Assembly: GCF_024679095.1 (NCBI RefSeq)
Contig: NW_026111622.1
Span: 62,001-126,000, forward strand
DNA from: Eriocheir sinensis
Lineage: Eukaryota > Arthropoda > Malacostraca > Decapoda > Varunidae
Length of the DNA: 64,000 nucleotides
Direction: 5' to 3'
Of this stretch, positions 24,479 to 40,214 are shown piece by piece. Every line of letters begins with the position of its first letter. The first letter of the stretch is position 1. The notes below the pieces were generated by a model. The model saw nothing but the letters and a program-made list of their open reading frames with translations, had not been told where the DNA came from and did no database searches. The position numbers were made by a program, and so were the translations under genes.

Positions 24479-27400
24479 TATGAATATACAAAATGCACAT
24501 AAAATGAGGTAAATTTATGTAAAACAATATATAAAGATACACAAAAGTAATTAAATTTGTATGAAAATAGATATACAAAATACACAAAAAATAAGATTAA
24601 TTTGAATTGAAATATATGTACAAAATACATAAAATAAAGTAAATTTGTATCAAAATATTTTACAAATACACATATAATTACGAAAATTTTATATAAAAAT
24701 ATATAAACAAAATACACATTAAATAATGTAATTACGTATAAAAAAATATATACAAAATACATATATAATCATGTAATTCGTATCAAAATAAATAAACAAA
24801 ATACCAATAAAATAATGTAAATTTTTATGAGAAAACATATACAAAATACACATAAAATAAATAAATTTCTATAAAAATATATGTACAAAAATGGACATAA
24901 AATAAATTTGCATTAAAAAATATATACAAAACACACATTACATAATGTAAATGCTATAAACATATGTATACAAAATACCTATGAAAAAATCTTAACTCGT
25001 ATCGAGTTAAATAAAAAAAATACAAATAAAATAATGTAATTTTTGATGAAAATATATATAGAAAATACACAAAATTACGTAAATACAAATACAAATATAC
25101 ACATAAAATAATTTAAAATTGAATGAAATAAATATACAAAATAATCATAAAATAAGGTAAATTTGTAATGAAAAATATGTAAAAATACCCGTAAAATAGT
25201 AAAATTTGTATGAAAAAATATATACAAATACACAAAAAATAACATGAATTTGTATAAAAATTTTATCAAAATAAATAGGAATACACACAATAAAATAATG
25301 TAAATTTTTATAAAAATATATGTACAAAATACACATAAAATAATGTAAATACGTAGAAAAATATATATACAAAATACACATAAAATAATGTAAACTTGTA
25401 TCAATATAAATAAACAAAATTATAATAAAAGATTGTATATTTGTAGGAAAATATATATACAAAATACAAATAAAATAACTAAAATTTGTATAAAAATAAA
25501 TACAAAAATACACAAAAATAATTTAAATTTGTTTGAAAATAGATATGCAAAATACACATAAAGTTAGGCAAATTTGTATTGAAATACATATACAAAATAC
25601 ACATAAAATAATGTAAATTTGTATGAAAATATATAAACAAATACACATAAAATAACGTAAATTTGGATAAAATATATATACAAAATATACATTAAATAAT
25701 GTAAATATGTATAAAAATAGTTATACAAAATACACATAGAATAATGTTAAATCGTATCAAAATAAATAAACAGAATATCAATAAAATAATTTAAATTTGT
25801 ATAAAAATAAAGATGCAAAATACCCATATAATAACGCATATATGCATAAAAATATATATACAAAAATACACATGAAATAATTAAATTTGTATTGAAATAA
25901 ATATACAAAATGCATATACAATAAAGTAAATTTGTATTGAAATACATATGCAAAATACACATCAATAATGTAAATTTGTATCAAAATATATATACGAATA
26001 CACATAAAATAGAGTAAATTTCTATGAAAATATACATACAAAATACATATAAAATGATGTAAATAGTATAAAAATATATATACCAAATACACCTAAAATA
26101 ATGTAAATTCGTATCAAAATAACCAAACAAAATTCCGTTAAAGAACATATATTTGTATGAAAATAAATATACAAAATACACAAAAAACGAAAATAATTTC
26201 AATTTTTATGAAAATTATATAATTAGTTAAATTTGTACAAATTTGTACATGTACAAAATTCACATAAAATAATGAAAATTTGTATGAAATGAAAACAAAT
26301 ACACATAAAATAACGTACATTTGTATTAAATATATATACAAAATACACATTGAAAATAATGTAAAATCGTATCAAAATAAATACACAAAATATCAATAAA
26401 ATAATGTAAATTTGTATGAAAATAAAGATGCAAAATACCAATAAAATAAAGCATATTTTTATAAAAATACATATACATAAATACACTTTCAATAATTAGA
26501 TTTGTAGTAAAATTAATATACAAAATGCACATACAATGAGGTAAATTTTTATTTAAAAAATATGCAAAATACACATAAAACAATGTAAATTTGTTTCAAA
26601 ATATATATACGAATACACATAAAATATCGCAGATTTCTATAGAAATATATATACAAAATACACTTGAGATGCTGTAAATACGTATAAAAATATATATACA
26701 AAATAGACATTAAATAATGTTAATTCGTGTCAAAATAAATAAACAAAATATCAATAAAAGAATTTGTACTTGTATGAAAATAGATATACAAAATACACAT
26801 AAAATAACGTAAATTTGTATAAAACTATATACAAAAATACACAAAAATAATTTAAATTTGTTTGAAAATAAGTATACAAAATACACAAAAAATTAGGTAA
26901 ATTTGTATTGAAATACATTTACAAAATACACATAAAATAATGTAAATTTGAATGAAAATATATAAACAAATACACTTAAAATAACGTAAATTTGTATAAA
27001 ATATATACAAAATACATTAAGTAATGTAAATATGTAGAAAAAATATATACAAAACCCAAATAGAATAATGTAAAATCGTAACAAAATAAATACACAGAAT
27101 ATTAATAAAATAATGTAAATTTGTATGAAAATAAAGGAGCAAAATATCCATAAAATAACGCATTTTTTTTTAATATATATACCAAAAGACATATAAAAAA
27201 TTAAAATTTGTATTAAAATAAATACACAAAATGCACATACAATAAGGTAAATTTATATTGATATGCAAAATATATGTTAAAGAACATATATTTGTATGAA
27301 AATAAATATACAAAATACACAAAAAACGAAAATAATTTCAATTTTTATGAAAATTATATAATTAGTTAAATTTGTACAAATTTGTACATGTACAAAATTC

Positions 27401-28638
27401 ACATAAAATAATGAAAATTTGTATGAAATGAAAACAAATACACATAAAATAACGTACATTTGTATTAAATATATATACAAAATACACATAGAAAATAATG
27501 TAAAATCGTATCAAAATAAATACACAAAATATCAATAAAATAATGTAAATTTGTATGAAAATAAAGATGCAAAATACCAATAAAATAAAGCATATTTTTA
27601 TAAAAATACATATACATAAATACACTTTCAATAATTAGATTTGTAGTAAAATTAATATACAAAATGCACATACATTTTGTTTCGAAATATGTATACGAAT
27701 TCACATAAAATAACGTAGATTTCTATAAAAATATATATACAAAATACACATAAAATGAGGTAAATACGTATAAAAAATGTACACAAAATACACATAAAAT
27801 AATGTAAATTTCTATGAGAAAACATATACAAAATACATATAAAATAACGCTAGTTTCTTTAAAAATATATGTACAAAAATGCACATCAAATAAAGTAAAT
27901 TTGCATCAAAATATATATACAAAACACACATTAAATAATGTAAATGCGTATAAAAAAATGTATAAAAAATACCTTTGAAATAATCTAAATTCGTATCGAA
28001 TTAAATTAACAAAATACCAATAAAATAATGTGAAAATGTATATAGAAAATACAAATAAAATAACCTAAATACAAATACAAATATACTCATAAAATAATCT
28101 AAAATTGCATGAAATGAATATATGAAACAAACATAAAATAAGGTAAATTTGTAATGAAATATATGTAAAAATACACATAAAATAATTTAAATTTGTATGA
28201 AAATATGTATTCAAATACACATAAAATAACATGAATTTGTATAAAATTTGTATCAAAATATATACGAGAGCACACAATAAAATAACGTAAATCTTTATGA
28301 AAATATATATCCAAAATACACATAAAATAATGTAAATACGTAGAAACATATACATATACAAAATACACATAAAGTAATGGAAATTCGTATCAAAATAAAT
28401 AAACAAAATTGCAAAAATAGAATGTATATATGTAGGAAAATATATATACAAAATACAAATAAAATAACTAAAATTTGTATAAAAATTTATACAAAAATAC
28501 GCAAAAATAATTTAAATTTGTTTGAAAATAGATAGGCAAAATACACATAAAATTAGGCAAATTTGGATTGAAATACATATACAAAACACTCATAAAATAA
28601 TGTAAATCTATATGAAAATATATAAACAATGTATTTAA
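24479..28638 (-). repeat. 45-bp satellite block 17
   Basis: Second copy of block 13, offset 6,885-6,892. It again carries two approximately 390-bp segments with the 16-bp palindrome (about 26,137 and 27,276). It ends in the left arm of palindrome 2. No gene seen. Confidence 0.88.
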
Positions 28639-28896
28639 ATACATTTACAAAATACACATCAAATAGTGTAAATTTGAATTAAAATATATTATTATTATAT
28701 ATTAAATACATTGTTTATATATTTTCATATAGATTTACATTATTTTATGAGTGTTTTGTATATGTATTTCAATCCAAATTTGCCTAATTTTATGTGTATT
28801 TTGCCTATCTATTTTCAAACAAATTTAAATTATTTTTGCGTATTTTTGTATAAATTTTTATACAAATTTTAGTTATTTTATTTGTATTTTGTATAT
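28444..28896. repeat. Palindrome 2: 195-bp perfect arms, 63-bp spacer
   Basis: I paired the arms base by base. Left arm 28,444-28,638 and right arm 28,702-28,896 are exact reverse complements, with spacer 28,639-28,701. The first mismatch outward is at right-arm position 28,897. The centre marks a switch from minus to plus satellite orientation. Such a structure can extrude a long hairpin or cruciform. The related palindrome at 21.8 kb is perfect for only about 101 bp. Confidence 0.95.
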
Positions 28897-29240
28897 CTAT
28901 TTTCATACGAATTTAATTACTTCTGTGTATTTTTGTTTATAGTTTTATACAAATTCACGTTATTTTATGTGTATTTTGTATATTTATATTTATACAAATA
29001 CACATTCTTTTATTGGTATTTTGTTTATTTATTTTGATACGAATTTACATTATTTTATGTGTATTTTGTATACATTTTTTATACGTATTTACTTGATTTT
29101 ATGTGTATTTTGTATATATATTTTCATAGAAATCTACCTTATTTCATGTGTATTCGTATATATATTTTGAAACAAATTTACATTGTTTATATGTATTTTG
29201 GATATCTATTTTTGTGTATTCTGTATTTATTTTTGTTATA
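28702..29240 (+). repeat. 45-bp satellite block 18
   Basis: Forward block starting as the right arm of palindrome 2, then M9-M14. Its part from about 28,885 to 29,160 matches 15,061-15,295. It ends at TTTTTGTTATACATAGAATA near 29,232-29,251, the reverse of the junction at 1,490. No gene seen. Confidence 0.86.
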
Positions 29241-31037
<1,797 letters not shown>

Positions 31038-33544
31038 TGTATTTTCTATATCTATTTTCACACAAATTTAATTACTTTTGTGTATTTTTGCATATAGTTT
31101 TATATAAATTTACGTTATTCTATTTGTATTTTGAATATTTATATTTATACAATACACATTCTTTTATTAGTATTTTGTTTATTTATTTTGATACGAGTTT
31201 ACATTATTTTATGTGTATTTTGTATACCTTTTTTTATACGTATTTACTTCATTTTATGTGTATTTTGTATATTTATTTTCATAGAAATCTACGTTATTTT
31301 ATGTGTATTCGTATATATATTTTGAAAAAAATTTACATGGTTTTATATGTATTTTGCATATCTATTTCAATACAAATTTACCTTATTCTATGTGCATTTT
31401 GTATATTTATTTTAATACAAATTCAAATATTTTATGTGTGTCTTCGTATAAATATTTTTATAAAAAATGCGTTATTTTATGGTTATTTTGCATCCTAATT
31501 TTCATACAAATTTACATTATTTTATTAATATTCTGTGAATTTATTTTGCTACGATTTTATATTATTCTATTTGTGTTTTGTATATATTTTTTTATACATA
31601 TTTACATTATTTAATGTGTATTTTTTATATATATTTTATACAAATTTACGTTATTTTAAGTGTATTTGTTTATATATTTTCATTCAAATTTACATTATTT
31701 TATGTGTATTTTGTAAATGTATTTCAATACAAATTTACCTAATTTTATGTGTATTTTGCATATTTATTTTCATACAAATTAAAATTATTTTTGTGGGTTT
31801 TTGTATATAGTTTTATACAAATTTAGGTGATTTTATGTGTATATTGTATATCTATTTTCATACAAATACACATTCTTTTATTGATATTTTGTTTATTTAT
31901 TTTGACGCGAATTTACATTATTTAATGTGTATTTTATATATATATTTTTATACGTGTTTACATCATTTGATGTGTATTTTATATATCTGTTTTTATAGAA
32001 ATCTACGTTGATTTATGAGTATTCGTATATAGATTTTGAAAGAAATTTACTCTGTTTTATGTGTATTTTGCATATTTTTTCAATACAAATTTACCTTATT
32101 GTATATGCATTTTGTCTATTAATTTTAATACTAATTTAATTATGCTATGTGTATTTTTGTATATGTATTTTTATAAAAATATGCTTTATTTTATGGGTAT
32201 TTTTCATTTTTATTTTCATACAAATTTACATTATTTTATTTATATTCTGTTTATTTTTTTTAAACAATTTTACATTATTCTATGTGTATTTTGTATATCT
32301 ATTTTTATACGTATTTACTTAATTTTATGTGTATTTTGTATATATATATTTTTATAGAAATCTACATTATTTTATGTGTATTCGTATATATATTTTGAAA
32401 CAAATTTACATTGTTTTATATGTATTTTTGTATTTTGTATATTTATTTCAATACAAATTTAAATATTTTATGTGTATTTTGGTATATATATTTTTATAAA
32501 AAATGCGCTAATTTATGGGAATTTTGCATCTTTCTTTTCATAAAAATTTACATGATTTTATTAATATTCTGTGTATTTCTTTTGATACGATTTCACATTA
32601 TTCTATTTGTTTTTTGTATATATTTACATTATTTAATGTGTATCCTGCATATATATTTCATACAAATTTATTATCTATTATTTATTTTCATACAAATACA
32701 CATTCTTTTCATGATATTTTGTTTATTTATTTTGACACGAATTTACCAAGATATTTATTTTGTATATATTTTATACGTATTTACATAATTTCATGTGTCT
32801 TTTGTATATATATTTCTATAGAAATCTACGCTATTTTATGTGTATTCGTATATATATTTTGAAACAAATTTATTTTGTTTTATATGTATTTTGAATATCT
32901 TTCAATACATATTTACCTTACTGTAAGCATTTTGTATATATTTCAATACAAAGTTAAATATTTTATGTGTATTTTGGTATATATATTTTTATAAAATGCG
33001 CTATTTAATGAATTTTGCATCTTTCTTTTCATACAAATTTACATTATTTTATTGATATTCTGTATTTATATAGATATGATTTTACATTATTCTATTTCTT
33101 TTTTGTATATATTTTTTTATACACATTTACATTATTTAATGTGTATCTTGCATATATATTTTATACAAATTTACGTTATTTTAACTGTATTTGTTTATAT
33201 ATTTTCATTCAAATTTACATTATTGTATGTATTTTGTATATGTATTTCTATACAGATTTACCTAATTTTATGTGTATTTTGTATATTTTTTTCATACAAA
33301 TTTTACATATTTTGTGTATTTTTGTATATAGTTTAATACAATTTTAGGTTATTTAATGTAGGCATTTACATTATTTAATGTGTGTGTTTTGTATATATAT
33401 TTTTGCAAATTTACTTCATTTTATGTGCATTTTGTACATTTATTTTTTTAGAAAATTGCGTTAATTTATGTGTATTTGTATATGTTTTGTCATACAAATT
33501 TACATTATTTTATTGCTATTTTGTTTATTTATTTTGATACGAAT
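31038..33544 (+). repeat. 45-bp satellite block 20
   Basis: Forward block that is, end to end, an inverted copy of 58,111-60,716 (matching positions sum to about 91,650-91,765) and also of 44,000-46,505. M1 monomers are near 31,468, 32,503 and 32,996. From about 32,880 onward many short losses appear, such as CTGTAAGCATTTTG for CTGTATATGCATTTTG. It ends at the reverse of CTATTTTCATTCGTATCAAA. No gene seen. Confidence 0.87.
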
Positions 33545-35463
33545 GAAAATAGATATAAAAAATATACATAAAAAACTAAATTTGTATTAAAATATATATA
33601 CAAAATACATAATATAATGTAAATTTGTATCAAAATATTTTAATAGATGCGCATAAAATAACGTAAATTTGTTTTAAAATATACAAAATACACATTAAAT
33701 AATGTAAATAAGTATAAAAAAATATATACAAAACACAAATAGAATTAAAACTATACAAAATACACATGAAATGATGAAAATACGTATAAGAATATATACA
33801 CAAAATACACATTAAATAATGTAAATTAAATCAAAATAAATAAACAAAATATCATTAAAATGAATGTATTTGTATGAAAATAGATATACAAAATACACAT
33901 AAAATAACCTAAATTTGTATCAAACTATATACAAAAATACACAAAAATGTTTTAAATTTGTATGAAAATAAATATACAAAATACACATAAAATTAGGTAA
34001 ATTTGTATTGAAATACATACACAAAATACACAAAAAATAATGTAAATTTGAATGCAAATACATAAACAAATACACTTAAAATAACGTAAATTTGTATAAA
34101 AAAATATGTACAAAAAACAAATATAATAATATAAAATCGTATCAAAATAAATACACAGAATATTAATAAAATAATGTAAATTTGTATGAAAATACATACA
34201 AATATGCGCATAAAATAACGTAAATTTGTTTTAAAATATACAAAATACACATTAAATAATGTAAATAAGTATAAAAAAATATATACAAAACACAAATAGA
34301 ATTAAAACTATACAAAATACACATGAAATGATGAAAATACGTATAAGAATATATACACAAAATACACATTAAATAATGTAAATTCGCGTCAAAATAAATA
34401 AACAAAATATCAATAAAAAGAATGTGTATTTGTATGAAAATAGATATACAAAATACACATAAAATAACCTAAATTTGTATCAAACTATATACAAAAATAC
34501 ACAAAAATGTTTTAAATTTGTATGAAAATAAATATACAAAATACACATAAAATTAGGTAAATTTGTATTGAAATACATACACAAAATACACAAAAAATAA
34601 TGTAAATTTGAATGCAAATACATAAACAAATACACTTAAAATAACGTAAATTTGTATAAAAAAATATGTACAAAAAACAAATATAATAATATAAAATCGT
34701 ATCAAAATAAATACACAGAATATTAATAAAATAATGTAAATTTGTATGAAAATAAAGAAGCAAAATACCCATAAAATAACGCATTTTTTAAAAATATATA
34801 TACCAAAATACACATAAAAAACAAATTTGTATTAAAATAAATATTCAAAATACACATACAAAAAGGTAAATTTGTATTGAAATAGATATGCAAAATACAA
34901 ATAAAACAATGTAAATTTGTTTCAAAATATATATACGAATACACATAAAATAACGTAGATTTCTATAAAAATATATATACAAAATACACATAAAATAAAG
35001 TAAATACGTATAAAAAAATGTATACAAAATACACATAAAATAATGTAAATTCGTATCAGAATAAATAAACAAAATACCAATAAAAGAATGTGTATTTGTA
35101 TAAATATAAATATACAAAATACACATAAAATAACGTAAATTTGTATAAAACTATATACAAAAATACACAGAAGTAATTAAATTTGTATGAAAATATATAC
35201 AAAATACACACAAAATAAGCTAAATTTGAATTGAAATATATATACAAAATACATGAAATAAAGTAAATTTGCATCAAAATATACATATACAAATACACAA
35301 ATAATAACGTAAATTTGTATGAATATATATAAACAAAATACACATTAAATAATGTAAATACGTATAAAAAATATGTACAAAATACACATATAATCATGTA
35401 ATTCGTATCAAAATAAATAAACAAAATACCAATAAAATAATATAAATTTGTATGAGTAAACGT
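33545..35463 (-). repeat. 45-bp satellite block 21
   Basis: Minus block containing a local 557-560-bp tandem duplication (33,648 onward). It is followed by M1 near 34,780 and monomers M16 to M8 in reverse order. It matches 1,690-2,865 directly from about 34,300, including the terminal flip GAGTAAACGTGTATGTTGCA. No gene seen. Confidence 0.87.
33648..34755 (-). repeat. 557-560-bp tandem duplication within block 21
   Basis: Unit 1 starts at TGCGCATAAAATAACG (33,648) and unit 2 at the same phrase (34,205). Downstream, 33,943-34,193 repeats at 34,503-34,753 with no difference that I can see. The step equals about 12 monomers, one short higher-order unit. Unit 1 has a few extra small losses (GTAAATTAAATCAAAATAAA versus GTAAATTCGCGTCAAAATAA). 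Confidence 0.92.
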
Positions 35464-38084
35464 GTATGTTGCATATTTTTTCAATACAAATTTACTTTAT
35501 TATATACGCATTTTGTATGTTAATTTTAATACAAATTTAATTATTCGATGTGTATTTTTGTATCTGTATTTTTATAAACATATGCATTATTTTTGGGGCA
35601 TTTTGCATCTTTATTTTCATACAAATTTACATTATTTTAGTGATATTCTGCTCATTCATTTTGATACGAATTGACATTATTCTATGTGTATTTTATGTGT
35701 ATTTGTTAACATATTTTGACACAAATTTACAATATTTTATGGGTCTTTTGTATATACATTTCAAAAGAAATCTACCTAGTTTTATGTGTATTTTGTATAT
35801 CTATTTTTATACAAACATAAATTATTTCTATGTATTTTTGTATATATTTTATCACAAATTTCAGTTATGTTATGTGTATTTTGTAAATTTATTTTCATTC
35901 AAATATATATTATTTTATTGGTGTTTTGTTGATTTATATTGATACGAATTTACAATATTTTATATGTACTTTGTATATATATTTTTATACGCTTTTACAT
36001 TATTTAATATTTATTTTGAATATATATTTTTATAAAAATTCATGGTATTTTATGTTTATTTGTATATATATTTTCATATAAATTTACATTATTTTATGTG
36101 TATTTTGTACATATATTTTATTACAAATCTACCTTATTTTATGTTTATTTTGTATGTGTATTTTGTATATTTATATTTATCCAAATACACATTCTTTTAT
36201 TGGTATTTTGTTTATTTATTTTAATTCGAATTTACATTATTTTATGTGTATTTTGTATTCATTTTTTTATACGTATTTACTTAATTTTATGTGTATTTTT
36301 TATATATATTTTTAAAGAAATCTACGTTTTTTTTATTTGTATTCGTATATATATTTTGAAACAAATTTACAATGTTTTATATGTATTTTTGCATATCTCT
36401 TTCAATAAAAATTTACCTTATTGTATGTGCATTTTGTATATTTATTTCAATGCAAATTTAAATATTTTATGTGTATTTTGGTATATATTTTTTTATAAGA
36501 AATGCGCTATTTTATGGGAATTTTGCATCTTTATTTTCATACAAATTTACATTATTTTATTAATATTCGGTGTATTTATTTTTATACGATGTTACATTAT
36601 TCTATTTTTTTTTTGTATATACTTTTTTAATACATATTTATATTATTTAATGTGTATCTTGCATATATATTTTATACAAATTTATTATCTATTATCTATT
36701 TTTATACAAATACACATTCTCTTCTTGATATTTTGTTTATTTATTTTGACACGGATTTGCATTATTTGATATGTATTTTGTATATATATTTTTATACGTA
36801 TTTACCTAATTTCATATGTATTTTGTATATATATTTCTATAGAAATCTAACTTATTTTATGTGTATTCGTATATATATTTTGAAATAAATTTACATTGTT
36901 TTGTATGTATTTTTGAATATCTCTTTCAATACAAATTTACCTTACTGTATATGCATTTTGTATATTTATTTCAATACAAATTTAAATATTTTATGTGTAT
37001 TTTGATAAATATATTTTTATAAAAAATGCGATAATTTTTTAGAATTTTGCATCTTTATTTTCATACAAATTTACATTATTTTATTGATATTCTGTGTATT
37101 TATTTTGATACGATTTTACATTATTCTATTTGTTTTTTGTATATATTTTTTTATACACATTTACACTATTTAATGTGTATCTTGCATATATATTTTATAC
37201 AAATTTACGTTATTTTAAGTGTATTTGTTTATATATTTTCATTCAAATTTACATTATTTGATGTGTATTTTGTATATGTATTTCAATACAAATTTATCTA
37301 ATTTTATATGTATTTTGTATATTTCTTTTCAAACAAATTTAAATTATTTTTGTGTATTTTTGTATATAGTTTTATACAAATTTAGGTTATTTTATGTATG
37401 CATTTACATTATTTAGTGTGTGTTTTGTATTTATTTTTATGCAATATTATACATATATTTTTATAGAAATTTGCGTTATTTGTATATGTTTTCTCATACA
37501 AATTTACATTATTTTATTGCTATTTTATTTATTTATTTTGATCCGAATTACATGATTATATGTGTATTTTGTACATATTTTTTATACGTATTTACATTAC
37601 TTAATGTGTATTTTGTTTATATATTTTTAAACAAATCTACGTTATTATATGTATTTGTATAAATATTTTGATACAGATTTACATTATTTTATGTATTTTG
37701 TATGTACATTTCAATTCATATTTAGCTTATTTTAGCTGTATTTTGTATATATATTTTCATACAAATTTAATTACTTCTGTGTATTTTTGTATATAGTTTT
37801 ATACAAATTTACGATATTTTTTGTGTATTTTGTATATTTATGTTTATACAAATACACATTCTTTTACTGGTATTTTGTTTATTTATTTTGGTACGATTTT
37901 TATGTTTATTTTGTATTCATTTTTTGTATTCATACGTATTTACTTCATTTTATGTCTATTTTGTATATATTTTTATAGAAATCTACGTTATTTTATGTGT
38001 ATTCGCATATATATTTTGAAACAAATTTACATTGTTTTATATGTATTTTTGAATATCTCTTTCAATACAAATTTACCTTACCAT
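35464..38084 (+). repeat. 45-bp satellite block 22
   Basis: Forward block with M1 variants near 35,580, 36,504 and 37,027. Direct copy of block 3 (2,866-5,450) at an offset of 32,540-32,595. Here the array continues intact through M13 and M14 past the point where block 3 gives way to (TA)n and the LINE. No gene seen. Confidence 0.88.
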
Positions 38085-38440
38085 ATAAATAAAAATACAC
38101 ATAAAAAAATTATATTTGTATTAAAATAAATATATAAAAAAAACACATACAATAAGGTAAATTTGTATTGAAATAGATATTATAAAATACATATAAAACA
38201 ATGTAAATTTGTTTCAAAATATATATACGAATACACATAAAAAAACATAGATTTCTATAAAAATATATATACAAAATACACATAAAATGAGGTAAATACG
38301 TATAAAAAAATGTATATAAAATACACATAAAATAATGTAAATTCGCATCAAAATAAATATACAAAATACCAATAAAAGAATGTGTATTTGTATAAATATA
38401 AATATACAAAATACACATAAATTAACGTAAATTTATATTT
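37800..38440. repeat. Head-to-head fold-back, LINE-free paralogue of the LINE site
   Basis: Monomers M8 to M14 run forward to about 38,080 and then, after about 72 bp, run back in reverse order from 38,153 to about 38,440. The inner 90 bp (37,991-38,080 against 38,153-38,242) pair with only a few mismatches. The outer parts keep the same monomer order with small differences. Both flanks have direct paralogues around the (TA)n-LINE-(TA)n region: 5,250-5,450 on the left and 7,169-7,370 on the right. Confidence 0.88.
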
Positions 38441-39533
38441 TAATTTGTATGAAAAAAGATATACAAAATAAGGTAAATTCGTTTCAAATTCAATAAACAA
38501 AATTCAGATAAAAGAACGTATATTTGTAGAAAAAATAAATATACAAAATACACATAAAATTTCGAAAATTTGTATTAAAAAATATAAAAAATAAACAAAA
38601 ATAATTTCAATTTGTATGAAAATAAATAAAATTAGGTTAATTTGTATTGAAATACATATACAAAATACACATAAAATAATGTAAATTTGAAAGAAAATAT
38701 ATAAACAAATACACATATAATAACGTAAATTTGTATGAAATATATGTACAAAATACACATTAAATAATGTAAATGTGTATAAAAAAATATATACAAAACA
38801 CAAATAGAATAATGTAAAATCGTATGAAAATATATACACAGAATATTAATAAAATAATGCAAACTTGTATGAAAATTAAGATGCAAAATACCTATTTTTT
38901 AAAATTATTGATACCAAAATACACTAAATATTTGAATTTGTATTAAAATAAATTTACAAAATGCACATACAATAAGGTAGATTTGTATTGAAATAGATAT
39001 GCAAAATACATATAAAATAATGTAAATTTGTTTCAAAATATATATGCGAATTCACATAAAATAACGAAGATTTCTATAAAAATACATATACAAAATACAC
39101 ATAAAATTAAGTAAATACGTATAAAAAATGTATACAAAATACACATAAAATAATGTAAATTCGTTTAAATGTAAATAAAAAATATTCCAATAAAAGAATG
39201 TGTATTTGTATAATTATAAATATACAAAATGCACATAAAATAACGTAAATTTATATAAAACTATATACATAAAATAACGCAAATTTCTATAAAAATATAC
39301 GTACAAAAATGAACATGAAATAAATTTGCATAAAAATATATATACAAAACACACATTAGATAATGTAAATGAGTATAAAAACATGTATAGAAAATACCTA
39401 TGAAATAATCTAAATTCTTATCGAATTAAATTAAGAAAATACCAATAAAATAATGTAATTTTGGATGAAAATATATATACAAAATACACATAAAATAACC
39501 TAAATACAAAGACAAATATACACATAAAATATT
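38085..39533 (-). repeat. 45-bp satellite block 23
   Basis: Minus block and direct copy of 7,169-8,518 from 38,228 onward. The M1 site near 38,895 is damaged (CCTATTTTTTAAAATTATTG). From about 38,840 it is also the start of the first copy of the 13-14-kb duplication. No gene seen. Confidence 0.87.
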
Positions 39534-40214
39534 GTATTTTGTATATACATTTAATTCAATTTGCTTATCTGTATTTTGTATATCTATTTTCATACGTTAT
39601 TTTATCTGTATTTTGTATATTTATTTTTATACAAATTTACATTCTTTTATGTGTATTTTGTATATTTATTTTATACAATTTACATTATTTTATGTATATT
39701 TGTATACATTTTCTTATACGTATTTATTTTATGTGTATTTTGTATATATTTTATACGTTATTTATGTGTATTCGTATAAATATTTTGAAACAAATTTACA
39801 TTGTTTTATATGTATTTTGCATATCTATTTCAATACAGATTTACCTTATTGTATGTGTATTTTGTATATTTATTTTAATACAAATTAATTTTTTTCATGT
39901 GTATTTTGGTATATATATTTTATAAAAATGCGTTATTTAATGGGTATTTTGCATACAAATTTCATTGTTTTATTAATATTCTGTGTATTTATTTTGATAC
40001 GATTTTATTATTCTATTTGTGTTTGTATATATTTTTTAAACATATTTAAATTATTTAATGTGTATTTTGTATATTTTAAAACAAATTTACGTTATTTTAT
40101 GCGCATCTGTTAAAATATTTTGATACAAATTTACATTATTTTATATATTTTGTATATATATTTCAGTACAAATTTATTTTTTTTTATGTATATTTTGTAT
40201 ATCTATTTTCATTC
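39534..40214 (+). repeat. 45-bp satellite block 24, deletion-rich
   Basis: Forward block paralogous to 52,827-53,602 but about 95 bp shorter, owing to many small losses between about 39,550 and 40,030. For example, TATTTTCATACGTTATTTTA omits most of two monomer parts present at 52,880-52,950. M1 is near 39,928. It ends at CTATTTTCATTCGTATCAAA (40,202-40,221). No gene seen. Confidence 0.85.

Larger units (their letters stand above)
15301..28885 (+). repeat. 6.89-kb direct tandem duplication
   Basis: Copy 1 is about 15,301-21,990 and copy 2 about 22,193-28,885. Corresponding landmarks keep an offset of 6,885-6,902 bp over the whole length: the M13 phrase at 15,301 and 22,193, the palindrome spacers, and the 16-bp palindromes. 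All orientation switches inside are shared. Differences include a (TA)n tract present only at the start of copy 2 and a deletion-rich stretch at 23,607-24,478. Confidence 0.92.
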
